NCBI GenBank assembly: GCA_029706075.1
Contig: JAINUG010000055.1
Location: 1,736,001 to 1,800,000, forward strand
Length of the DNA: 64,000 nucleotides
Direction of reading: 5' to 3'
DNA from: Aldrovandia affinis
Lineage: Eukaryota > Chordata > Actinopteri > Notacanthiformes > Halosauridae
Shown: piece by piece, positions 1 to 9,311 of the stretch
Position numbering within the stretch: position 1 is the first letter of the stretch
Layout of the letters: each line of letters begins with the position of its first letter
Notes under the pieces: generated by a model
Database searches by the model: none
What the model was told of the DNA's origin: nothing
Seen by the model: the letters and a program-made list of their open reading frames with translations, nothing else
Translations under genes and position numbers: made by a program

Positions 1-63
1 ATGTTTTATCATTGGAGATGTTCTAAAAATTGCTCTGAGAGTGCTCCAAAAGATATCGTTATA

Positions 64-1460
64 CACTACCGGTCAAATGTTTTAGACACCTCCATTTTTC
101 CAGTTTTTATTGAAATTTACGCAGTTTAATGTTTCAATGTACTCTGAAATTAAAGCATAGAACAAATAAACAATTCCAATAAATCATGGAATCGTTTTGT
201 TTAACAAAATGTTATCCAATACTTTGACAAAGTAGCCACCTTTTGCAGATATAACAGCCGAACACACTCGTGGCATTCTTTCTACAATGGAAATCAAATA
301 TTGTTCGGAAAGTTCTTCCCAACACCGTTGCAGAAGTTCCCACAAATGTGTTGCACTTGTAGGTTGCTTTGCTTTAACCCTTCTGCCCAGTTCATCCCAA
401 ACCAGCTCGATGGGGTTTAAGTCTGGAGACTGTGCTGGCCATTCATTGATTTAAAGCTTACCGTCTTGTTCTTTTCTTCTACGGTAGTTCTGACATAGCC
501 CGGAGGTATATTTGGGGTCATTATCTTGCTGTAGGATGAACCCCTGACCAACTAGGCATAGACCAGAGGGTATTGCATGGCGCTGCAAAATGCTGGGGTA
601 GCCCTTTTGGTTCAGGGTGCCAGTCACTCTGTGCAAGTCGCCGACTCTGGATCCAGCAAAAGAGCCCCAGACCATCACGCTTCCTCCTCCATGTTTGACA
701 GTTGGTGTCACACACTGAGGTACCATCCTTTTGCCTATTCGATAGCGTACAAAAACCCTGCGTGATGAACCAAAGATTTCACATTTTGATTAATCGGTCC
801 ATAAGACCTTCTTCCAGTCTTCAGTAGTCCACTGGCGGTGCTTCATGGCCCAGGCAAGCCTCTTTTATTTATTTTTGCCATCTTAGCAATGGCTTTCTTA
901 CTGCCACTCAACCTGTCAAACCTGTAGCTCGAAGTCTTCTCTTCACAGTTGAAACTGAGACTTCCTTACTTCGACCAGTGTTAAGCTGTGCTTGAAGCTG
1001 TTGTCCTGTGAGCCGCCTATCACACAAGCTGTTGACTCTCAGAAACTTGTCTTCTGATTTTGTTGTGGCTTTGGGTCTGCCAGACCTCTCTTCCTGTCAG
1101 AGTTTCCTCCAGTTTCCAAGTGACTTTTGATGGTGTAGGAAACTGTATTCACTGACACCTTGGCCTTCTTTGCAATTTCTCTAGAGGAAAGACCTACACT
1201 TTTAAGGGTTATAACGGTCTGTCTGTCTGTCCTCCTTTGTTAATTGCCTTTTTCTCGCCATTATGATAGCAATATACTACTTCCTGCAGTGCAATATTGT
1301 CCAAATAATGCTTCAGAGGGTGTAGTAACACAGTCTGTTCCAACACTGCTTTTATACACAGAGGGTTTGTAAGTAATCAACAAAAGTTGGGACTTGAACT
1401 GCTTAAATTTCTGTAAAAACTGGAAAAATGGGGGTGTTCTAAAACTTTTGACCGGTACTG
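64..1460 (-). mobile_element. Tc1/mariner-type DNA transposon, inactivated
   Basis: Terminal inverted repeats are visible at both ends: the left end reads CACTACCGGTCAAA and the right end is its near reverse complement ending ACCGGTACTG, each flanked by TA (62-63 and 1461-1462), the Tc1 target duplication. A transposase reading frame runs on the minus strand from an ATG near 1263 to about 196. The DDE signature is recognisable: DNDPKY for the second aspartate (inside 451-726) and SPDLNPIE for the glutamate block (about 390-425). The first aspartate block (about 790-815) reads WTD followed by a stop codon. Several other frame breaks are present, including a stop about 20 codons after the ATG. 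It is a dead copy sitting in a lima1 intron. Confidence 0.9.
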
Positions 1461-1497
1461 TATATAGTCATATAAAGTTATCGTTCTGGCTCATTTT

Positions 1498-1540
1498 TAT
1501 AGTTCTCGTAGCAGTGTAGACCAGCACTACGAGAACTATA
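1498..1540. repeat. Perfect 14-bp inverted repeat (hairpin)
   Basis: Arms TATAGTTCTCGTAG (1498-1511) and CTACGAGAACTATA (1527-1540) are exact reverse complements around a 15-nt spacer. It lies 38 bp beyond the end of the Tc1 element and is not part of its terminal repeats. No function is assigned; it may be the residue of a small palindromic element. Confidence 0.7.
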
Positions 1541-1813
1541 CAAATTATTGAAGGCCATGGTTTGTTGATTAATTAAATCAATCCAATCAGATAAGAATGG
1601 ACACCACTGGGTGTAAACACTTTCATTCATAGAATGAATAATTTATACTTTTACAGTTACCTTTATAGTGGGCCACTCTATCCAATCAATCCCAAACAAC
1701 ACATTCCCCTAATTGACGGACGTGTTGGGTCATGTGCTTAAGCACTGCTTTTCTATCCAATTAACTCTGTCCAATGGGGGAAGCCGGTGCGTACTGACCA
1801 TGCCCAAGCTGAC

Positions 1814-1876
1814 CGGTGGCACATTCTCCTTCTGGTCCACAAGGGGGGCGCTCCGCTCCACTCCCGTATGCTCCAC
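1814..1876 (-). CDS. lima1: lima1 (EPLIN) exon 6, small internal exon
   Basis: On the minus strand an acceptor (ctctcctggcag) is followed by 63 bp that read 21 codons ending in QKENVPP, then a GT donor (gtcagc). Human LIMA1, from knowledge of the family, has the same QKENVPP block shortly after the RMAKYQAA block found here in exon 5. The phase fits: exon 5 ends on a complete codon and this exon starts and ends on complete codons. The donor is weaker than the other lima1 donors. This is the most 3' lima1 exon in the window; the LIM-domain exons should lie beyond position 1. The call rests on motif, order and phase, because the exon is short. Confidence 0.72.
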
Positions 1877-2314
1877 CTGCCAGGAGAGATTTTGATTGGT
1901 CACCAAACCCCTCAATGGGGCATGCGCCAGTCTCCTCACTCCATTTGAACAAGCTAGAAAGGATTAATTCACTGGGGGTAGGCAATATGCAGTGTGCATT
2001 TGACCACGGTAGGAGTCGTCTCGTTGCGTTGCGTTCTAGTGAGTGTTGGTTACCCGGTGTTAGATTTCGTGTGTAGTTTTCAGCGTTCACTGCCTGTCTC
2101 ACCTGTTGCAGCAGCAGGACTCGCTCCTTTGTTAGTTTACTTAGTAGCTTGTTGCTTTTGTTCCAGTTTATTAGTCTCGTTTACTAGCTTCAATCGCTGC
2201 TTAGAAGATTTAGTTAAGCTGATTGATACTTAGCGTTTCAATCGGTTTTGTTTTAAAAGGCGTAGCACCCGTGTCTGTAGTTGATTAGTGTAAGGGATTG
2301 GTAATTAGTCTCTA

Positions 2315-3106
2315 TTGTTGTCAGGGGGCATTCGCCACATATTAACAGCCGTAGTTGTGGATAGCGGTAGCTTTTCACGGCAGCCTCACCTTCCTAGTCT
2401 CACCGGACGAAGACTCGGCGGACAAAGACGGAGGAGTCTACCTGCAGGAGTCCACCGAGGGGGGCCAGCTAGGGAGTGCTCGCCGCACGGTGAGTATCAT
2501 AGTTTTGTATCTCCCTGTTCTTCTTCCTTTGCATCTAACACTACATGCTTCCTCCCTATCCCAGTCCTTGTCTCCTCTTCTAGATTGCCTAGAAGGAGAG
2601 ATTCTACCCACACCCGAAACCTCTCCAACCTCATCCACCCTCCTAGTTCTCCCAGTGTTGACGTAGTGGTAGCAGGTGGACTATGGAACTGCCAGTCCGC
2701 TGTCCGGAAGGCCGATTTCATCTCGGCCCAGGCCTCACTACTCTCCCTGCAGTTCCTGGCGCTCACGGAGACCTGGATCACTCCGCAGAACACAGCCACC
2801 CCTGCTGCTCTCTCTGCGGCCTACACCTTCTCCCACACTCCACGACCCTCAGGTAGAGGTGGAGGGACAGGTATACTCATCTCCCCCCTGTGGAGATTTG
2901 GTATTGTTCCTCTTCCTCACTTCTCACCCTCCTCCTTTGAATTTCATGCTGTCACTGTCACTGTTCCATGTAAACTGCACATCATTGTTCTCTATCGCCC
3001 TCCAGGTCCACTGGGGAGTTTCCTAGACGAGATGGATGCCCTACTCAGTGCCTTCCTGAGGATGGCACTCCCCGTCTTACTCCTCGGGACTTCAACCTGC
3101 AGCTAG
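2315..3106 (+). pseudogene. L2 endonuclease-domain portion (broken ORF)
   Basis: This 263-codon open frame holds the APE-type endonuclease domain of the L2 protein. The block FLALTETWITP carries the conserved catalytic glutamate of the family, and a VLYRPPG block follows. The frame is lost near 3093, where a G appears missing just before the GDFN motif; the protein then continues in another frame through 3160-3441. The first part of the open frame (2315 to about 2680) does not resemble the endonuclease and may be leader sequence. Confidence 0.8.
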
Positions 3107-4081
3107 AGACCTCCCAGGCCTCTGCATTCCTCCCCCTGCTTCAGTCCTTTGACTTCACCGTGGCTGAATCCCCATCCACCCACAAGGCCGGTAACCAACT
3201 GGACCTGGTCTTCACCAGGAACTGCACCTCACCCAACATTACGGTATCGCCTCTACATGTGTCTGACCATTGCTTTCTGTCTTTCTCCCTCCCCCTCCCC
3301 TCTGTGCCTAAACCATCTTCACCTGCTCCCACTGTCCTTGTCCGTCGCAACCTCCGCTCTCTCTCCCCCGCTGCCCTGTCAGCTACTGTCCTATCTTCCC
3401 TTCCCCTACTGATGCCTTCTCTCAGCTACCTGCTGAGGTAGCATCTTCCACCCTACTTTCCTCTCTCTCCTCCTCCTTTGACTTACTCTGTCCTCTATCC
3501 GCTAAACTCGCTCGTCTCCGACCCCCCGCCCCCTGGCTAACCGATTCCATTCGGGCTAACCGACTGAAGCTGCGTGCGGCAGAAAGGAAATGGAGAAAAT
3601 CCAAATCCCCTGTAGCTCTGTCTGACTTCCACACACTCCTGGCTTCCTTCTCCACTAACCTCTCCTCTGCTAAGTCTGCATTTTTCCTTTCTAAAATTCA
3701 ATCTTCTGTTTCCAACCCACGTAAACTCTATGCTACGTTTTCCTCTCTCCTCACCCCTCCTCCTCCCCCACCCCCCTCCTCTATAACCGCCAATGACTTC
3801 TCATCCTTCTTTCACGAGAAGGTTGAGGTCATTTGCAACTCCTTCCCCCCAACCTCTCCCTCTCCCATCCCGCTACCTAAACCTCCCACTCCTCTGTCCT
3901 CCTTCTCACCCCTCCCTGACTCGGACATCCTTCAACTTGTTCTCTCCCACCGTCCCACCACCTGCCCTCTTGATCCCATTCCTTCCCCCCTCTTCCAGTC
4001 CATTGCTATGGACATCCTCCCCTTTGTCTCCAATGTCATTAACTCCTCTCTTTCCTCTGGCTCTGTCCCCTCCTCCCTCAA

Positions 4082-5466
4082 ATGTGCTCAGGTTGTCCCC
4101 CTCCTCAAAAACCCTCTCTGAATCCTGCTGTCATCTCTAACTACCGACCTGTCTCTCTCCTCCCATTCCTTTCCAAAACGTTAGAGCGGGCTGTCTATAA
4201 TCAACTGTCTGTTCATCTCTTACAGAACGACCTGCTTGACCCCAACCAATCTGGGTTCAGAGCAGGCCACTCCACAGAGACTGCTCTCCTTGCGGTCACT
4301 GAGGCTCTTCACGCTGCTAGGTCCCGATCCCTTAGCTCTGTCCTCCTCCTCCTCGACCTGTCGGCGGCATTCGACACCGTGGACCACCGGATCCTGCTCT
4401 CATCTCTCGTCGAGATGGGAATCTCTGGATCTGCGTTGACATGGTTTGAGTCCTACCTGGCTGACCGGTCCTACCAGGTGGCCTGGAGAGGATCCCTCTC
4501 CTCTCCCCACACCCTCTCTACTGGAGTCCCGCAGGGCTCGGTGCTAGGCCCCGTCCTATTCTCTCTGTACACCAAGTCACTTGGCTCTGTTATTTCTGCT
4601 CATGGTTTTTCCTATCACTGTTATGCTGATGACACTCAACTCTTTCTCTCCTTCCCTCCATCTGACACCCAGGTCCCGGCACGGATCTCTGCATGCCTGG
4701 CTGACATCTCCGCATGGATGTCCACCCACCACCTGAAGCTGAACCTGGGGAAGACAGAGCTGCTCTTCCTCCCAGCGAAGGGCTCCCGATGATTGATGCG
4801 TCAATCACCGTGGAAGGCTCCATAGTGTCTCCGTCCCAGTCGGCCAGGAGTCTTGGGGTAACCCTGGACACCCAGCTGTGCTTCTCGAGCCATATTGCAG
4901 CGATCGCTCGGACCTGCCGTTTCTCCCTCCACAACATCCGGAGGATCCGACCGTTCCTCACCCAAGAGGCCACTCAACTCCTGGTCCAGGCCCTGGTGAT
5001 CTCACATCTGGACTACTGCAATTCCTTGCTGGCAGGCCTTCCGGCCTGTGCCATCAAACCTCTGCAACTAGTCCAGAACACTGCCACTCGCCTGGTGTTC
5101 AACCAGCCGAAGTTCACTCACGTCACCCATCTACTCTCCTCCCTGCACTGGCTCCCCATCGCAGCACGCATCAGATTCAAGTCACTGGTGCTTGCTTTTC
5201 AAGCCGGCCAGAGGTACTGCTCCCGATACCTCCAGTCACTCATCACTCCCTACACCCCACCCAGACTCCTCCGCTCTGCCTCCTCTGGCAAACTGACTGC
5301 CCCATCCCTCCGGGCGCCTGGCAGCCGCTCCTCGCGGTCTCGCCTCTTCTCTGTCCTGGTTCCTCGCTGGTGGAACGACCTCCCGCAATTGGTCAGGACT
5401 GCGGAATCACTTCCAATCTTCCGCAAGAGACTCAAAACCCACCTCTTCAGACTCCACTACCACTGA
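4082..5466 (+). pseudogene. L2 reverse transcriptase portion (two frames)
   Basis: Two overlapping frames (4082-4792 and 4714-5466) together cover the reverse transcriptase and its C-terminal region. The first holds the fingers and palm motifs including YADD. It stops in GKTELLFLPAKGSR because one base is missing relative to the second L2 copy in this window, which reads through at the equivalent place (about 32865). The second frame holds the conserved C-terminal blocks LDYCNSLLAGLP, LHWLPI and RWWNDLP, ending KTHLFRLHYH. An A20 run follows at about 5525-5544. Confidence 0.9.
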
Positions 5467-5874
5467 ACACTGTCCATCCAGTCTATCTGTTGTCACCACT
5501 ATTTACCTGTTGTACACTATTTACAAAAAAAAAAAAAAAAAAAACACACTAACTTTTTCCTTCCTGGTGTTACAGGTGTTACAGGTGTGGTATGCTGATG
5601 CCTGCAATGATGTCTATTGCTGTATTCCTGCACTGATCTCGTGCGCTAACTATGATTGTTTCTACCATGTATTAATGCACATCTTGTAAGTCGCTCTGGA
5701 TAAGAGCGTCTGCTAAATGCTTAAAATGTCAAATGTAAAAATGTAATATGCATTAAAAAAAATCATGATCATATTTCTTTACCCTTTATAATATTATTTT
5801 GAGGGCTTAAATTCTTATTTTATGTTTTAACATTCAACATACTGATATGGACTGACTGACATGGTTGCATCCTT

Positions 5875-6192
5875 TTTAAAAATTGGTTCAATTCCCCGGC
5901 CGCACCAGAGTCAGCTCTGGTCAGGAGCGCCACCGGGGGCTGGCAATTGACTGTCCGCCCCAGGGAGGGGGGAAGGAAGCCGACAAAACGTTCGCTGCGC
6001 ACAGGAGTGGCTTCTGGGGTGCCGGAGTTACGTCCGTCGGCTTGGCAGTCTCGGAGGAGACGATACTTCGCCTTCGTCGCCACTGGTCACAGGGCTACGG
6101 CAGCGAACTATGAGGGAGGGATTGACCTGAAAATAGCGTGTGTAATTGGCTACCAAAAAATTAAAAAAATTAAAAAAATTAAAAAAAAGGGA
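5875..6192 (+). repeat. Probable tRNA-related SINE with A/T-rich tail
   Basis: The 5' part has a B-box-like GGTTCAATTCCC (5884 onward). The body is GC-rich and contains CTGTCCGCCCCAGGG, a block that also occurs in reverse orientation near 9165 and 48840 in another SINE family. The 3' end is a run of AAAATT-type repeats (6157-6190). No clear target duplication was seen, so the boundaries are approximate. Confidence 0.55.
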
Positions 6193-6634
6193 ATGTGTAA
6201 GGGGAACTAAACCACCAAAAAGTCAGAACAATGTGCTCCATGACAACGATTGACCAGTGAGAGAAGCCATGCCCCTACAGTTCCCTGTAAAGGGCAGGTG
6301 TAAGATAAGGCCGGAGGTTGTGACTATGTAAACAACACCAATATGCAAATATCAGCGCCGCTTACGCTCAGTGCTCTTATCTGTAGGTCTGCATGACGTT
6401 TCGAATACATTATTCTAACTAGCGCCAATGTTTGTGCTGTCACACTCTGTTGCCCTGCAACGGCCAAAACACTGCAGCATTTCAGACAGAGCCCTATAAA
6501 ATCAAACCATAGCAATACTTCACCAGTATCACTAGTATTGGCATTTCAATAGTTTCACACTGCGTGAGCACGCACGCACGCACGCACGCACAGTGAACAG
6601 TGCTGATCACCCCGTGTGTTTAAGAGACACTCAC
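6193..6634. other. lima1: lima1 intron 5, non-repetitive part
   Basis: No coding or structural signal was recognised apart from a short (GCAC)n tract at 6568-6592. Confidence 0.6.
6568..6592. repeat. (GCAC)n microsatellite
   Basis: About six uninterrupted copies of GCAC lie 43 bp from the donor side of lima1 exon 5. The same motif forms the much longer tract at 45852-45960. Confidence 0.9.
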
Positions 6635-6753
6635 ATTGTGCGCTGGGGGCAGAAGGTCCTTCTTGGACGTGGCAGCCTGGTACTTGGCCATCCGGTCCCG
6701 AACAGAGGTAGCCTCCCGGACCCTGTCTGAGGAGGTCGGCCCATCCACAATGC
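6635..6753 (-). CDS. lima1: lima1 (EPLIN) exon 5
   Basis: On the minus strand the exon starts after ttgcctccag (acceptor) and ends before gtgagtg (donor). Its 119 bp start with the last two bases of a split codon and end on a complete codon, matching exon 4, which leaves one base. It encodes SVRDRMAKYQAATSKK, closely matching the IKDRMAKYQAAVSK block of mammalian LIMA1. This lies in the central region before the LIM domain, between actin-binding parts of the protein. The phase match with the neighbouring exons is exact. Confidence 0.92.
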
Positions 6754-7129
6754 CTGGAGGCAAGCAGAGATGGGGGCACAGATCACCCCAACATTCACAG
6801 CATACTGGACCATTTCTAATGCCACAGCCCACATTATATTCAGCAGTCTAACTTGCAGAATGCTTACAAATACATGGAGAGAGACACTAAAAATGTGTCA
6901 GGGTGTGGCCAAGGGCTTTTTACTAATCTTTATGCTGGAGCACAACAGACTTGAAGAGGTATCACACAATACATTCTCAAAATAAGATCTTTTCAAGATC
7001 TGATATAATTATGTCTGTCTTAAACTCTGGAGACCTATTCGATTTGACCTGAAAATGCTGTTGCCTCGTTCTGTGTTAAGACTGTCGTCTCTCCCTGGTG
7101 CTGTGTTAGACTGTGTTGCCCGGCAGTAC

Positions 7130-7202
7130 CTCGGTCTCCTGGTCGCAGAGGCACATCCTCGGAAGTGCTGTTCCGTCCACTCCTCCCAGGCTCTCTGGAC
7201 AC
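7130..7202 (-). CDS. lima1: lima1 (EPLIN) exon 4
   Basis: A 73-bp minus-strand exon lies between acceptor ttctcatttcccag and donor gtactg. It starts in phase 0 and leaves one base that joins the GC of exon 5 to make glycine. The peptide (VSREPGRSGRNSTSEDVPL) aligns loosely with the serine-rich stretch of mammalian LIMA1 that follows the MFEKGE block. Sequence similarity alone would not prove it, but position, strand, splice sites and phase all agree. Confidence 0.82.
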
Positions 7203-8984
7203 CTGGGAAATGAGAAATAGTTCAGTCAGAGTCTCAAGCACCGAGGCCTTCCCTTCCCTTCTCCACCCCTCTCCCTCAGGCTGTGCATGGATAACCACTC
7301 TGTTAACAGGCCTTTTCTGTCCCAAAAGAAAATGTAATAAAAATCAGCGACTCCCTCACCCTAAGACCACTCATCGACATTGTGACTTCCTGAACCTTCC
7401 AAGATGACATCACAATGTGGTGCTAATAGGGGAAGAGCTCCTAATGGGCCCACATCCACAATGGGACTGACTGACAATCCCTCCCACCCCTGTATAGACC
7501 CCTCCCACCCCCATAGATTCCTATCCCCCTTCCTGCATTGAAAAGCTACACATTATCCATCTATGAAACTTAAAGCATAAGGATGAAAATATACAGCCTT
7601 TCTGAAACCCCCCCTGGCGACTGGCTTGACCAAATCAAAAGCATAGACACAGCAGTAAGCACAGTGGGGACGGGGGACGGGGGGGTCTGCTTCTGTCAGG
7701 TTCGGGAGTGAAAAGGAAGGAAGGGGTATCACACAACTTGTGTTCAGGGTAATCCTCAAAAAAAAGCACAACGTGTCCGCCCGGACCTCCCTACTCCTCC
7801 ACCCCCTCTTTTGCCCCACCTGCACCCCCCCAGATTAATCCCCTAATGAGCTCAGAGAGGAGAGCCACACACAGACAGGAACGTCTGTCCCACGAAGAAG
7901 CAGCCACACTCTACAGCACAATACACACACCTCTGAAGAGTGGGGACTGTAGCTCACTGTATGTACAGTACACATGCATTTCTGAAAAGTTGGCACTATA
8001 GCACACTATACACATCTCCAAGTGGAGACTATAGCACACTATATACACATCAGAGAGACCATTGTCTCTACATTGACCAGCACCACTGTAAATGCAAATG
8101 CAGTTGAGTCAGCACTTAGCTGAAATGTAAATACCCCCCCCAACCCCCCTCCCCCAAAAAACAGCCCCCCCGTCCAGCCTTGAGAGGATTAGCCGTGAGG
8201 GAGTGGTGGGCTGAGGACGAGCTGGGCCGCCACCCCTGTCTGTTCCCAGGAGTAATAACCCAAAGAAACAGGAAGTGAACACCCAAACAAAAGCCCCGGA
8301 CTGATCGCGCAACCAGACGAGGTGGTTTAGGCTAAATCCCAGACACCCATGGGCACTTGATCCACCCAATTAAAACAGGCCAGCCTTTCTGAGGGAGCGT
8401 GTATCATTGGCCGTCTCGCGTAAAACAAGCAGAGGGACCCATGGGTAGATAGGATGTTCTCTTAACACATCAGACAGTACTGAAACAAGGTTTTTACAGA
8501 TAAATAGACAATTAAATCAATCAATCTCACATTCAAATGATTGAAGGAGTTGGGGGGGCGGGCACCTCCGATGGGCACTCGCAGTACTGCATCCGTTTAA
8601 AGGATACCTTCATGTACACACGTCGTGTACATCACGTTCTTTTATGTTTTTTTGCTCGTCCCCCTCCCTCCCTGTCCCAACCCCAGAAATAACTGGATAG
8701 GTGCAGGCACCAACAGAACAAAACTCTCAGGAATGTCCTTCTCGTCCGAATGATGAATGATAAGATGTTAGCTCAGAAACAAGCTTGAGTGATTAGTTGG
8801 AAGGGAACGGTTTCGTAATACGAGTGTACAGCGATGTTCCTCCGGCTCTGAGGTCTTGCGTAGTCCGTCACGCAAGATTAAAGACGGGGGGAGACGTGCT
8901 GAAACAACCCATGGAAATGCCACTGATGTCACATGTATTTCCAAAGAAAATATGTGCATGTTACAACTGGGTTTGTCATTAAAA
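7203..8984. other. lima1: lima1 intron 3, right of exon 4
   Basis: Mostly unremarkable intron. Positions 7943-8055 show about three imperfect copies of a unit around ACTATAGCACACTATA. C- and G-rich runs occur at 7598-7690 and 8133-8170. No exon was found. Confidence 0.5.
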
Positions 8985-9311
8985 AATATATATATATTTC
9001 GATTTGCCCTCCCCACACAAATCCGTCGCTCGTCTCTACAAGGCAAGTTAATTCTCAGAGGGCAACGAACTCCGCTTCCTTCGAGACAGAATTCGCCCAC
9101 CCACTTTCTGGAGACACCCTTACGTGCTTCACGGCGAACTCGAGCCGGATCACCCTCCCCCCTCCCCTGGGGCGGACAGCCAAATGCCGCCCCCGATCGG
9201 GGCTAACGGCCAGGGCCGGTCTGGCAGAGACGGGTTTCGAACCGCGTCGCTGATAGGCAGCGCACACTCCTACCGGACCAGCCAAGATACCGCTACGCTA
9301 TCCCCCGCCGT
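8985..9311 (-). repeat. tRNA-derived SINE, family A, copy 1
   Basis: Read on the minus strand, the 5' part carries the Pol III B box GGTTCGAAACC (about 9235-9245) and ends with a body shared with 48590-48995 (minus) and 44664-44985 (plus). Shared blocks include CTTCCTTCGAGACAGAATTC and ACCCTTACGTG. The plus-strand orientation therefore shows the element backwards. The 3' end is near the AT-rich stretch at 8980-8998. No clear target duplication was found. Confidence 0.75.

Larger units (their letters stand above)
1992..5744 (+). mobile_element. L2-clade non-LTR retrotransposon (LINE), nearly full length
   Basis: The element is bounded by an 8-bp direct repeat AATATGCA (1984-1991 and 5745-5752). 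It has a 5' leader, an endonuclease-domain reading frame starting near 2315 (ALTETWITP at about 2757-2785; VLYRPPGPLGSF near 2985), a linker, and a reverse transcriptase region from about 4140 (NYRPVSLLPF, then DLSAAFDTVDH, GVPQGSVLGP and the catalytic CYADD at about 4620). The C-terminal part (4790-5466) follows in another frame. The 3' end carries the common fish L2 tail (GTAAGTCGCTCTGGATAAGAG) that partner SINEs share. The frame is broken at roughly four places (about 3093, 3425, 4108 and 4788), each consistent with a single-base indel, so it is not active. Its insertion into the lima1 intron is only 115 bp from exon 6. Confidence 0.93.

Noticed and set aside
1761-2102. 113-codon minus-strand frame across the lima1 exon 6 region
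   Set aside because: It is in a different frame from the exon; only the 63 bp between the splice sites carry the QKENVPP match.
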